Assembly: GCA_022457065.1 (NCBI GenBank)
Contig: JAJGBQ010000005.1
Location: forward strand, 2,170,001-2,234,000
Source of the DNA: Curvularia sp. ZM96
Lineage: Eukaryota > Ascomycota > Dothideomycetes > Pleosporales > Pleosporaceae
DNA: 64,000 bases
Direction: 5' to 3'
The position numbers were made by a program, and so were the translations under genes. The notes under the pieces were generated by a model. That model saw only the letters and a program-made list of their open reading frames with translations. It was not told the DNA's origin and ran no database searches. Below, one piece after another: positions 1 to 11,376 of the stretch (within the stretch, counting starts at the first letter, position 1; every line of letters begins with the position of its first letter).

Positions 1-690
1 TGGGGCTTTGACGTACGTCGCTTGCCAGACTCTCTCCTGTCTCCAATGCTGAGCCTTCCGCCCCGGGACGGTCGCGCTTTATTGCGCCGAGCAGGAGATT
101 TTGGCGGCATGACTGGTTCGACTTGTAGGAGGCTTGCGCCAGGCGTTGGGGCCGGAAACGCGACAGCAAGGCGTAAGAACTGAGGTAGAGGGCGGCGCGT
201 TCACGCAACGCGACGCGAAGTCGGCCAACTTTGACTGTGGATAAGCGCGATAGGAATGCAACAAAGCGATGCGCTAGTGGCGGCGACGGGCTCTAACAAT
301 ATCAGCCAGAGGTCGAAGAGGGGTCGCTATAGGTATGTAGTAAGGCACGATCGCATTCTGGATGTCTTTGTGCTGTTTGATGCGCGATCGCGTCAAGTCC
401 GTGTGGCTGGGTGTTGTGGCTGGTGGATGTCCAGCCAGATTAGATTAGATAAGATTAGATGAGATCGTGCTTCGGCGGGTATCGGACAAGTCACGTAGCC
501 ACATGTGTACAAACACCTGCCATTCACTCTCGGGTCTGTGAGCGCGGCGTTTGCTGATCGACACCTGTCCTTTTGCCTCCCACTCGCTTCACTGCCACAT
601 GCTAGTGCTCAGTCCTTTACCTCCTTTTGCTCAGCGTCCCGTTGTACTTGGATCCACTAAAAGCATACCTTGTTCGCGAGTACAGACAGC
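1..690. other. Upstream intergenic region
   Basis: I see no supported coding region here; the open frames are short and unlike known proteins. The only notable feature is a short GATTA-rich microsatellite at 437-465. The last part is probably the promoter and 5' UTR of the Derlin gene that starts at 691. Confidence 0.5.
437..465. repeat. Short GATTA microsatellite
   Basis: Imperfect tandem copies of AGATT/AGATA lie in a 29-bp stretch in the intergenic region upstream of the Derlin gene. No function is implied. Confidence 0.7.
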
Positions 691-1577
691 ATGGCCAACG
701 TTCTCCAGGGTGGGGATGGTATGATGGGTGGGGTGGGAGGTTTCCCGCTAGAGCAGTGGTTCTACGAAATGCCTGTGTGTACTCGCTGGTGGATGACTGC
801 GGCGCTGAGTGCGAGCGTGCTCGTGCAATGCCACATCATCTCGCCATTTCAGCTGTTCTACAGCGTCCGAACGGTGTTCTTCAAAAGCCAGGTGCGTCCA
901 AATGTCTTTTTGAGACAGGTCAGCGCTTGCTAATATTGGACAGTACTGGAGACTATTGACTACCTTCTTTTACTTCGGCCCCCTCAGCCTCGACCTTCTC
1001 TACCACATCTTCTTTCTTCAACGCTACGCGCGGCTTTTGGAAGAATCGTCCGGACGATCGACGGCGCATTTCGCATGGCTCCTCACTTTCGCATCCACGC
1101 TTCTGCTCTGTATCGCGCCCATGTTCTCCATGGCCTTTCTCGGCTCGGCTCTGTCCAGCACGCTTATATACATCTGGAGTAGAAAGAATCCAGACACCAT
1201 GCTCAGCTTCTTGGGGCTATTAGTCTTTAAGGCGCCCTACCTTCCTTGGGTGTTGTTAGCCTTTTCGCTGATTATGCATGGGACGGTGCCCAAAGACGAG
1301 ATGTGTGGCATTGTTGTAGGTCATAGTAGGTGTTTCCCGCATTTCTGCTCTGGCTCTACTACGACATAGCTAACCCCTCATAGTCTGGTACTACTTCAAT
1401 GATATATACCCGCCGTTACACAACAATCACAGTCCCCTTGACCCCCCTGGATGGTGGATTCGTATGATTGAAGGACGCCCGGTCCCCACCGAAGACGCAG
1501 ACCAGGACGAGCCAACAAACGTAGACATGGACGCACATGGAGAACACGACCTAGGAGCGGCTGCTCCGGAGCATTGA
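691..1577 (+). CDS. Derlin (Der1-like ER membrane protein)
   Basis: Predicted 258-residue Derlin, a polytopic ER membrane protein that in this family helps retrotranslocate misfolded proteins during ER-associated degradation. Exons are 691-891, 944-1325 and 1384-1577; the 52-bp and 58-bp introns have GT..AG ends and keep frame. The protein shows the N-terminal segment ending in FYSVRTVFFKSQYWRLLTTF, the family's usual entry to the first helices, then several hydrophobic helices including MFSMAFLGSALSSTLIYIWS. The GIVVGHIWYYFNDIYP stretch, a Derlin hallmark, is rebuilt only across the second splice junction, which supports that intron. The C-terminal tail is short and acidic. The start is the first ATG preceding the conserved block. 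Whether it is Der1- or Dfm1-type is not resolved. Confidence 0.92.
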
Positions 1578-2964
1578 GTGTTACCGTAAGCCAGGGCATC
1601 AGCCTCAGCAGCTTGACGATTACGTATGCCTCAGAAAATTGCAGGTTGTCTTCTGTTGATAAGTCCTCCGTCCATTCCTTGACACTCCAAGAGGCCGTCT
1701 TCAAAAGCGATTATTTGTTTTCATTGTCATGGTTTGCATGACATCGGCATGTTCCTGCCTTTGGCCCCTGCTTCTCGAGTGTCATAATCATCATTTTATG
1801 GCGGCAATGAGAAAAAGTATCAAAAGACTTGTACATCAAGAGTCTGGTCTGAATAGGCTATTGTGTCATATTTAGAGACCTACCACCTTGAGCAGCCTCC
1901 TCCATATATCATACGCTGCAATCCAACGGAAGCATTTGGACTCTCCAATGCCCCATATGGATCCCTCAACTTCTGGTTCCATCACAAGAACCCAGATCTT
2001 GAACAAAATGTTTTGGATCCAAAGTTCTCTATGTTGTTGCCAGAGTGACCCTGAGTTTAGCCATCGGTTTCAAGATGGTGGCAATGTGGCATCCATCTTT
2101 CACGCCATGTATGCTCTGGGCCCTGTGGTCGAAGTGGCCTGCAGGACCTGGGCGCGGCTAGAGACCGATAGGCGGCATCGTTTCATTAGACAACCTTCGA
2201 GAAGGGTTTTGATCTGGTTAGCAATACCCACAGATATTTGCATATCGATGCTCTGTGCATGTATGGATGCTTTATGCTTGGTTGCTCCCGATGGCTCAGC
2301 AAAGACAGCAAGTCATGAATCGGAACCTCCACAACCTTAAAAAGCGCTAGTCATCTTGAGAATTACGTCAACCACGCAACACAGCACCTGCACTATGTAT
2401 CACTAGTCTCGCCTAACCTGACGCAGTTCTTGCTCCAGATTTGTTTGGAAGTTATGAGATTGCTGCAGTTCCCGTTCTGTACTACTTCCAGACCAAGTCA
2501 TGAAAACTGGCTACACTCGCAATATGGTTATGTGCATTTGTCTGGCTGAACGAGAGGCAGAGAAATGGCTCTTCTCAGTAGCCGAGGCAGAAGAAAGCGA
2601 GCCGAGCGCGGTGTGACTTCGGGCAGGGCTATAAGTGTAGTTCGCAAGGTGCCAACTGCATTGGCAAACACGTAGCGCAAAGATATGTACGTAAAACATA
2701 TATATATAGCAAACAATCGAGGATAACACTGCGATCAAAGATAACGGCAGGAGTACCCATTGTCCAACATGACTTGTTCCATATAAGCAACATGCTTTTC
2801 CCCGACACCCCGGATCCCGCTTCCCCGAGGCTGAAACGCTCGGACGGTTCACGATTAGTCATCCCGGGGCCATCCCGTCCAAGCTCGCCAGCATCCCGCT
2901 CCCTGTCTAAACACACGAACACTCTCTATCATGACTCTAGATGACGCATCTTTGAGCGTCTTCA
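1578..2964. other. Intergenic region
   Basis: About 1.4 kb separates the Derlin stop from the Zn2Cys6 regulator. Open frames up to about 150 codons exist, for example 1888-2340, but they show no recognisable domain, no splice-supported extension and low-complexity translations. The stretch just before 2965 probably contains the regulator's promoter. Confidence 0.45.
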
Positions 2965-4392
2965 ATGGGCAGACCACCACCAACCCGGGCGTGCGACAGG
3001 TGCCACGCAGTCAAGGAGAAATGTAGGCGTATTCCCGGTCAGAACGCCTGTGAACGCTGCCACCGACTGCAAAACACGTGCCAAAGTCTCAGACCCGTGG
3101 GAACGGCTGGCCGAAAGCCTCGTCATCACCGCAATGATGGGAATGCGGCATCAACCCATGTCCGCCACGCCCGTAGCGAGAGCTCTGCTGTGGCTCCGAC
3201 ACCCGCACCTATGGTCACCGAAGTCAACAGTCCAACAAGCCCTGATTCAGACATAGTTTCCATTCCCAGGAGTCCCTCTCCGTTTGACGCTTTGAGCGAT
3301 CGCGAAATGTTCATCGTCAGATGCATCTCTCAAGGACGACCACAAATTGATCAATTCTTAGTAGCCCCTAGCTTCCGGGTCAACCACCATAAAACCTTCG
3401 CCAGGCACCTTCACAACGCACCGCCATGGATCCATGACGCCCTGATAGCGACTGCAGCACTCCTAGCTTGCGAATATGACCCTGATCCATCGCATGAGGA
3501 CAGGTCTATTGGACACAGGAGGGCTGCTTCGGCAATCTCTACTTTACGGTCGATAAAGTCCATAGATCTTGCAGATCTTTCGGCCATTTTGCTGCTCGCA
3601 GTGAGCGCCATCACATTTGCATTGCATATATCTGGTAGCGCCTTGGTTATATGTCGACATGCTCTCCTTACTATCAAGCCCACATATGAATCTATCCCGA
3701 AGCTGGATTCAGATTGCTTGGCCTTTTTCATTTGCCTTATCCTGTCCGAGACCGAGGAATGCTATCTACGGGGCGAGGTTCCGACAATAAGATTCAGACC
3801 AGAACTTGCAGAGGGCTCCGTAGACCGTTACGTGGGAATCGCTTCGCCTATGTTGCCCCTCATGCACGATCTATGCGAAATCGGCTTCATGTTGCGGCAA
3901 GACGAGCGACCTAGTGATTCTGAGATCATGAGATCCCTGGATGCGATAGAATTGGCTACCTACAAGTGGATACCCACAGTACCGGAAAGCTGCGCCGCTC
4001 GTTTCTTACAAGAAGAAATAGTCAGCCTATTATCTCAAGCCAACATCTATCGCTGTTGTGTGCTTCTCCTGGTACACCGACTGCGCTATCCTTACGGCAC
4101 GGAATCGGCAACGGGCAAAGCCCTATCTGATGCAATCCTGCAAGAACTACGATCGTCGCTCCGGCACACCAAACGATCCGTTCCACATGTATTGATCCCA
4201 TTCATGGCTGCTTGCTTTGAACTGACGGACCCAATTGACCGACAAACGGCGCTGGAGGAGGTCGAAGTCTTTATTGAATTTTCAAAGCAATCGAGAGTCA
4301 AGTTGAAGGATCAATTGTCTGCGTTTTGGACAATCAAAGATATTCGAGGACAGGTACATTGGTGCGAAGTAGTCACATGGCTTCCACAATAA
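2965..4392 (+). CDS. Zn2Cys6 (fungal C6 zinc cluster) transcription factor
   Basis: Single-exon frame of 475 residues. The N-terminus carries a binuclear zinc cluster between about residues 10 and 39: CDRCHAVKEKC, then six-residue-spaced cysteines in CERCHRLQNTC. This is the DNA-binding module of Gal4-type fungal regulators. A Ser/Pro-rich linker follows (about 40-110), then a mainly helical C-terminal region resembling the middle regions of fungal C6 factors. The ATG at 2965 sits ten residues before the first cluster cysteine, as is usual for the family. It is convergent with the MFS transporter gene, their stops being about 80 bp apart, and next to an amidase, so a local catabolic regulator is plausible but unproven. 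Target genes cannot be read from sequence. Confidence 0.85.
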   Translation: MGRPPPTRACDRCHAVKEKCRRIPGQNACERCHRLQNTCQSLRPVGTAGRKPRHHRNDGNAASTHVRHARSESSAVAPTPAPMVTEVNSPTSPDSDIVSIPRSPSPFDALSDREMFIVRCISQGRPQIDQFLVAPSFRVNHHKTFARHLHNAPPWIHDALIATAALLACEYDPDPSHEDRSIGHRRAASAISTLRSIKSIDLADLSAILLLAVSAITFALHISGSALVICRHALLTIKPTYESIPKLDSDCLAFFICLILSETEECYLRGEVPTIRFRPELAEGSVDRYVGIASPMLPLMHDLCEIGFMLRQDERPSDSEIMRSLDAIELATYKWIPTVPESCAARFLQEEIVSLLSQANIYRCCVLLLVHRLRYPYGTESATGKALSDAILQELRSSLRHTKRSVPHVLIPFMAACFELTDPIDRQTALEEVEVFIEFSKQSRVKLKDQLSAFWTIKDIRGQVHWCEVVTWLPQ

Positions 4393-4474
4393 CCCAATCG
4401 ATGCCAAGCTTGGATATCTACATAATAATCGAGAGCTTTTGATGACTGCAAACAGAGCGCAGGACAAATCCATT

Positions 4475-6271
4475 TTATAGGTGGTGACCTAGTGTTCGAT
4501 GAGCTGGCTGCCGAAGCGCCATCTGCTCGTATCGCTTGGCTGTCGCGACTCGCATTTTCTTACCCCATATGATCAATGGTATGGGGATCAAGAGGATCAC
4601 AAAGCAGAAAGCAGCCGTAATAATGGCAACGTTCTGGATGCCCATGGCTTTAGTCCATGGAGTAAGTACGAAAAGAATGATGACGGAGAACACGTTTCGA
4701 ACGAAGGTGATGCCGATCATAACATCCCCGAGGATCTGTCACACGCTTGGTTAATCCCTGTACTGCAAAGACCAGTTTGGATTGCTTTCTCACCTCTTGA
4801 TAGCAATCCGTCACGTACGCAAGAGCGATACCACTAGCAAGCACAAACGTGAAGCCAAACATGCCAAAACCTACTGCCAAGGCCATCCAATGTACGCCCT
4901 GTCGAAAAAGGTTAGTAACTTGTCATCGCCGTCAAGGATGCTCGACTTACCCGAGCTAGCGCTAGGCCAAACATGAGAACGCCAGCCGGAAGGATGATTG
5001 CAGACATTAGACCAAGCCAGAGGCGCATCTCGGGCTCGTAAATACCCCTGTTGCGTCTTGCTAGCCACATCATGGACTTATCGTTGAGGTAACCGCCCGC
5101 AAAGAATCCCAGGAAAGTGCCCGTGAAGGGGGCGAGATTCATAAGGCCGACGCCGGAAGGGCTGAAATTGTAGGGCGGCTGAATCAAGTAGGTTGCTTGC
5201 ATGGATGACATTAGCGCTAGGGCCGCTAATATCGTACCATAAGTAAGGGCGGCGTAGGCGACAGCTGGGAACATGAACAGCACCACAACGGGCTGGTAGA
5301 AGTGGTGGCGAACAGAGTAGTCGTCAGATGGCGTAACTAAAGCCATGCGCTGGAGATAGGTCTTTCGTGGCAAGGTTGGGTCAATCCTGGACTGAACCCT
5401 CTCCATGGTTGTGTGTTTAGCGTCGGCCTTTTGCGGCTCTACGTCGGCCACCATGGTCTTAGTGCCTGCAGAGTCCTGGTCCGTGGTGATATTCTGTCCA
5501 TCAAGAACCGGAATGTATTTTGATTCTTCGAAGGCACCTATGACAGCCGCGAGGTTGACGGCCAGGAAGATGGTGCACCACCACCAGATCCATCGCCACC
5601 CCTGCGACTGTACCACGAAACCAGAGGCCACGGGGCCGAGTGTCGCACCGACAGCGGTGAAGACAAGATACCAAGCATTCATCGTGCCGTGTTGATGCAC
5701 AAAGAAGAGGTCGGCGATAGTGACTTGGACAACAGCTTCGCTTATGGCGCCGCCCAGACCTGCCAGGAAGTTGCTGCCCATCCAGTCGCTGTAGGTTTGC
5801 ACCTTGGCTTGCCAAACCACGGCAGCGAGTTGCAGCGCTGCGCTGACTATGTAGAGCGGTCGTCGTCCATACTTGTGTACAAACGGCATGAAGAGCATGC
5901 AGCCGACCGCCAGACCGGTGGAGGCCATGGCCACTCCTTGATTCAGTTGGTCGATAGTGAAATGCAGCTCTCCAATAAGCTGGCCCCAGGATGTCGCGCC
6001 AACCTGGAGTTGGGCGAAGGTCCAAAGAACAAAAAATCCGACCAATCCGAAGTTGATCAGCTTGCGAATCTTGCTCCAGTTCAGGGGGTCGTCCGGATCC
6101 GAAGTTGGGATGGGATGCAGAATTACTTCAGTTTTGGTTCGCGTCACTGAAAGTTCATAGTCAGCACTCTGATGGAGACAAGAGTCGAGGCGTCATACAG
6201 TCCTCTAGCCGGATGGTACCAGGCGCCCAAAAGGACTCATCGCCCTCGCCATGAACAATGGACTCATTCAT
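4475..6271 (-). CDS. Major facilitator superfamily transporter
   Basis: Predicted 544-residue MFS permease in four exons on the minus strand: 6271-6199, 6146-4951, 4898-4794 and 4735-4475. Introns are 52, 52 and 58 bp with GT..AG ends and all keep phase. The short first exon supplies the ATG and the fungal MFS opening WAPGTIRLED; without it the frame begins at a non-ATG codon. Visible features are the pre-TM1 block HPIPTSDPDDPLNWS, about twelve hydrophobic segments, and the loop KYGRRPLY, which fits MFS motif A between TM2 and TM3. A hydrophilic central loop lies near residues 240-300. Substrate cannot be assigned; the family includes small-molecule and drug permeases. It is divergent from the amidase at 6804. 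Confidence 0.9.
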
Positions 6272-6803
6272 CGTGACCAATAGGAAATAGCGAACAGGAT
6301 AACAGACAATGGGACTGTGTCTCCGAGGAACACAGAGTCTGATGATGGGTCTTTTACTTTACCCCACAGTGTCAGCTCTTATATATACACGGGCCTGGTC
6401 CAGCCTCAACAAGTCCAAGGGGTCTCAATTTAGTATTGGTATCTGCCGTTCCCCGGATTCTGCATTTCCGAAACGTCCGGGGGCATATCGGGCCAATTAC
6501 GTGGCAAATAACCGACCGGCTTGGCGCTGGTCCGCCGTGGGCTACCCAGCGACGCGCCATCCAGCTATCACTGGGGACTGCCGGTCGGACAGTAAACGCG
6601 GGCACTTTCTTGACACAACGCATTATCTGCGCTTTAAGAATGTACCATCCTGATGAGATGGATCCCCGCAGCATGTCTTGGTTTCGGAAGCCCATCACGG
6701 CATTTGGTATCGTTGCCACCATACATATTTGGGCGCATTCCCTGCAAGTTCCCTGATGCCCTGACATATTTCCTATTTGATTTTACAATTTTGATTTCAC
6801 AAC
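6272..6803. promoter_or_regulatory. Divergent promoter region between MFS gene and amidase gene
   Basis: A 532-bp interval between two divergent start codons. It holds a TATATATA-like stretch near 6379-6390, which could serve the MFS gene. It also holds an imperfect inverted repeat, ACCGACCGGC at 6511-6520 and GCCGGTCGGA at 6580-6589, rich in CGG triplets of the kind bound by Zn2Cys6 dimers. A zinc-cluster gene sits next door at 2965. Binding is inference only. Confidence 0.4.
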
Positions 6804-8780
6804 ATGACCTCATCCACTATGACAATCACCTCTTGGGAGACGAAGGTCGCTGCGAAGCAGCAATCAAACCGTGATAAGATTCCGAAAGAATGGCTTCTTC
6901 CCACCACTGTCTTGGAGACGCTTCAGATGCCGCTGGTCGAGCATCCGAACCGTATAAACGAAATGGACATACCACGGAAATCGGGTATAATGACGGAGAA
7001 GGAACTGGATATTACAGAGAAATATACAGTAGAGCAACTCCTGCTGAAACTGAAGAGTGGTGAACTATCATCCTTGGAGGTCACACTCGCCTTTTCGAAG
7101 AGAGCAGCAATGGCACAGCAACTAGTAAGCTGTGTTTGTTCCTTCGCCACTGATCACTTTCTGATGCTGTTCCTTCTAGCTGTCATGTCTTACTGAAACC
7201 TACTTCTCTGAAGCACTAGAGCGTGCCAAGTTTCTCGACAACGAAAGAACTGAAGGACGTATCCTAGGGCCACTTCATGGCTTGCCAATCAGTCTCAAAG
7301 ACGGGTTTCAAGTGGCTGGTTCAGCGGCTACGATTGGCTTTGTGTCTTTTCTAGACCGTGCCCTGTCCAAGACCAACTCACCGCTCGTTGACATCTTGCT
7401 CGAGCTGGGAGCAGTCATATACGTGAAGACCAATATTCCACAAACCATGATGGTAAGCCTAACCTACACTATACAAAGAAGACACGGAAGTCATTGACAA
7501 GCTGTAGACCGCAGATTCCCATAACAATATCTTTGGTCGCACGCTCAACCCCCACAACACAAGCCTCACAGCTGGAGGGTCAAGTGGTGGTGAGGGTGCG
7601 CTTATGGGTTTCCGAGGCGCCCCACTGGGCATCGGCACAGATATTGCTGGTTCGTGAAGCTGTTTTACCCTTACTATATAATTTTGTACTGACCACAAAT
7701 GATAGGCTCAATTCGTATACCATCTATGTGCTGCGGGACGTACGGATTCAAGCCTTCAACTGCGCGCGTACCTGATGGTGGTCAAGCCTCGCCAGCCAGC
7801 CAGGGCATGTCTTTCTTCAACCCTTCAGCAGGCCCCCTAGCAAACGACATCAAAGCATTGGACATTTTATGCAGCTCGGTCATGTCAGTCAGACCAGCTC
7901 TGTACGACACTACCGCTCTCGATATTCCTTGGAGGGATGTCTCCCAATCTTCGAGCACGGAGAAGCTGCGAATTGGTGTGATTTCTGAAGACCCAGCCTA
8001 TCCGTTGCACCCACCAGTGAAGAGGGCCCTGGCAGACGCCGTACGATTACTGGAGGCACAGGGCCACTCTATTTACAGGATAAGTGCGTCTGATGCAAAT
8101 GTCGCAAACGCACTGACTCTTGCTTTTGCCTTCTTTGGTCTTGACGACACGCCCCCACAGCACATTGCAGCTAGTGGCGAACCTGTCGTGCCGTCCGTGG
8201 AGCAAGCCATGGGAGCTTTCCATGCCGTCAAGTGCAACTTCCTTGATGACTGTGCTCATCTAGAAGGTATCAAGCGGGTAGCCGCACTTAACGTAAAAAG
8301 AGAGACGATCGCCGAAGGGTGGAGAAAGATGTGGAAAGAGCAGAAACTGGATGTTGTGATTGGGCCGCCCGCACAAAACACGGCAGTTCCACATGATACC
8401 TATGGTTTGCCGCCTTACACATTGCTGCTGAACGTGCTCGATGTAAGCGTGCTCCTTTTCTGGTTTGACGATGAAGAAACCATCTTGCTGACGATCGAAA
8501 CAGTACCCCGCATGCATCATACCCTTCGGCAAATCATCAAGCAAACTTGATTCCGAGCCTCTTATCATGGGCCCTGGTCAGTACGGTCCGAATTGTAAGT
8601 TCACCTCTTCGGCCATGGCACCTTTTTCTTGGCTGCATGAGCTAATGAATACTGTTTCTAGATGACCCTGAAGCTGTGGATGGAGCACCAACATCGATTC
8701 AAGTTATTACCAACAGGATGCGTGACGAGGAATGTCTTCATTATGCGGCAGTTATTGATGCATGCCTCAAGGGGGTGTAG
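6804..8780 (+). CDS. Amidase-signature family hydrolase
   Basis: Predicted 560-residue amidase in six exons: 6804-7124, 7180-7452, 7508-7649, 7706-8442, 8504-8594 and 8662-8780; the five introns are 55-67 bp. The Ser-cisSer-Lys machinery is visible: Lys about 147 in PISLKDGF, the glycine/serine motif GGSSGGEGAL around 221-230, and the nucleophile Ser about 247 in GTDIAGSIRIP. The last motif is rebuilt across the third intron. The spacings between these residues resemble fatty-acid amide hydrolase. The protein resembles fungal acetamidase-like enzymes that release ammonia from amides, but the substrate is unknown. No signal peptide or membrane segment is evident. It is divergent from an MFS transporter and near a Zn2Cys6 factor, suggesting a small uptake-and-hydrolysis group. 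Confidence 0.92.
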
Positions 8781-10130
8781 ACTAGATCAAATTCAAACCT
8801 ACGTCGAATATACCTAGCTTCCAATTTTTGGTACTGAATCGTGACCAGCCCAACAAGGCATATTGTGTTATGAAAAGATTATGCAGCGGCTTGAAATTAG
8901 ATAGCATAAGTACATCAAAGCTTCCAACAAGCCAGCATGTGGACGTTGACATGCATAATCTTGCGTCAGACATGTCATCAGTCCATGCGTCTCGAGAATG
9001 AGAAAGCGACCATAGTCTTGCCGAGTGTATAGATTGAATTCCCGTCTGCTACAGCTGCATATCGAGGCTAATCTAGTTCAATAACGACTTGAGTTGATCA
9101 TGCGTAGAAGGACTAGGTATGGATGATCTACGCGAGCACGTGCAAGATAGAAACCAATACACCATGGCCCGAGGTAGACTGCGGTAAAGATCACGTGCTG
9201 CAGTAACATAAACCCCAGTCAAGGTTTCAGCCGCATTGACCGTTGTGCACTGCCGCGCCCAGCTACGGGCGGGAGCACTAACGAACCTTGTCCCTTGTCC
9301 CTTGTCTGCTGCTGAAAAGGCCAAGAGTACGGACACTGGCGGCTCGCAAGCTCGCTCTGTGATCGGCACCCCCGCTAAGGACGAAGAAGTCAGCCTGGTC
9401 GAGGTGAAGGTTGACGAAAGTGTGGAGAAACCCTGTCATGAGGGGAATAGGGCCGACCATGATAAGAACACTGTGTATGTGTGATTAGTTCAAGGCAAGA
9501 ACCACGATCAACACTAGTGCGGGGGGGCTGAGCATGTCGGCACTTGTATAAATGTGTAACATTTGTATTTGCCGGGCCAAGTAAAGTTTGGGACACTCAT
9601 ATGCGTGACGCATGTACAAAGGGCACTGGAAACTAGGCAGTTGTTCTCGGCTTTTCATTAGAGGACTAGTAATGAAAGATCAAACTGTTATCGCTCCGGT
9701 GATTGTGGCTGGTCCTGGCAAATTGGGGTTGAAAGGACCGTGTCGGACTTATACGGCTCGTGCTGCGCGTAAGCATCCCCTCGCCGAGCTCCCCTTGCAT
9801 CCGTTTCCTAGGACAAAATCCGGCCATTTGTCATGGTTGGTCATCAGTGAAAAAGTGCAATGGAATTGCTCGGCTCGTTTAAAATAGCAAGTGATTCCAC
9901 ACGATCTACGGCAGGGATATGGTGCCATGTGCGCTGAAAGTATGTCATGTGCTACACTTTCTAAACTCCTTTGGATATTGGCCGAAGTAGGAACGAAGAT
10001 GTCGTGTTGTGTTGCGGAATTGATTCATAGCAAGCTAGCATAGGGGCAGACACCCACTTGTGACAGATCCATGTACCACCAGAAACGAACTGATAAGAAG
10101 TAGACTCGGTATTGTAACGGAAAAAGGAAT
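8781..10130. other. Intergenic region
   Basis: About 1.35 kb between two convergent genes, the amidase and the PTH11-like receptor. I found no frame with recognisable domains or supportable introns. Confidence 0.45.
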
Positions 10131-11376
10131 TCATTTAGCGCTTAGAAAAGATCTGGTTTTGTGCGTCGAGCCAGCCTCGTCCACGGTAACCGCGACTGTG
10201 CTCGTTAGTAATATGCCATCATCCCCGCGCGTAGCTGTTCTACCGACTCCGCCCATTTCTTCATCTTCCAGAATGCCTCTCTGGCTAGCACCATCACCGT
10301 CTTCTGCTAATGTGGTCCAGCTTCCATCTTTTCCCTGAGTAACTGCTCGCACAGTCGTGGTGATGGTGGAGTGCTGGCTTTTGTTCAACCGCGACAATGG
10401 AACGCCGGTATTAGTCTTGGCGCCAGATCGTCCGTAGGAAGACATGGTCTCTTTGAAGAATACGCGAAGAACAGGAATAGATCCACCGACAATGGCAGTG
10501 GCAATCTCCGTCACAGTCCAAACAACCAAGTCTTTGCCATTATAGGAGAAGTCCTTCTCGCGGAGTTGCACTACGTATACACCTTTTACGATGGCGCATA
10601 TACCTGCACTACAAAGCCAAGGTCAGTATGTACTGCGAGAAGGGGATGGTGTTTCGCTTGATCATGCCAAAACTTGGGAGGTACTCACAGCATACCCATG
10701 CTCATAGCAATGCTGACACCAATCTTCTCTCGAAACTTTAGCTGCAAATTCCAAATCAAGCACCATGGCATTAACGCAAGGGCAAAGTCGGCAGCAGCGC
10801 ACCAAGCGGCGTTGAAGATGCCGTAATTGATAGACGAAGTCGTATCCCAACAGACACCATGAGGGGCACTCAGTGGCGTCGACTCTGCGGGACATTGAAC
10901 CCAAGGAGCGATGGCACTGGGCAACATGACGAGGAAAAGGGTGATGGTGCAAAACCACACAGCCCAACGCAGATATCCTGACGTGAGTCGTAGCAGAGTG
11001 ATGCCGAAGGACATTTTTGAGAGGGTTGCAGCAACACTCGACACGGTGGACAAGACGGTAGATCCCAAAAGAATGGTTAGAATATTTTGAGGCGGGATAT
11101 CCTGGAGCATCTTTCCAAAGCCCAGTATCACTCCGGCTTGGGTGACTATGGTCTGGACAAGAAGTAGACACTGTTCGTCCCTATTAGCAAGGGACCCAGG
11201 TGGAAGAAGTGAGCGTGATGGCGTACCCATGAGACGATCAGAATATGGTCATCCCACCATAGACCTTGTTTGCGACTCCATTTTGCATATATCCTCAGAC
11301 CCAGAAAAACACCGCTGAAGACTGTCAACCCCCACGAGACTCCGATGATTAGAGGGCCATGGTTTGGGACCTCCAT
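10131..11376 (-). CDS. PTH11-like / fungal rhodopsin-domain integral membrane protein
   Basis: Predicted 369-residue membrane protein in three exons on the minus strand: 11376-11227, 11170-10689 and 10608-10131, with introns of 56 and 80 bp. It has the order of the fungal seven-helix rhodopsin-domain family: an N-terminal helix, then the signature KWSRKQGLWWDDHILIVSW, an extracellular Cys-containing loop (CPAESTPLSAPHGVCWDTTS), later helices ending in KFREKIGVSIAMSMG, and the last helix with VWTVTEIATAIVGGSIPVLR. A hydrophilic, Ser/Thr-rich cytoplasmic tail of about 100 residues follows. Relatives include Magnaporthe Pth11, a surface-sensing receptor, but the family is large and most members have unknown ligands. 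The start at 11376 is the ATG closest to the first helix; an in-frame codon at 11562 would add an unlikely 62-residue leader. Confidence 0.85.

Noticed and set aside
1888..2340. 150-codon open frame after the Derlin gene
   Set aside because: No recognisable domain and an overlapping frame of similar quality on the same strand; probably chance.
5501..6025. Long minus-strand frame overlapping the MFS gene
   Set aside because: Alternate-frame shadow of the transporter coding sequence, with no hydrophobic helix pattern.
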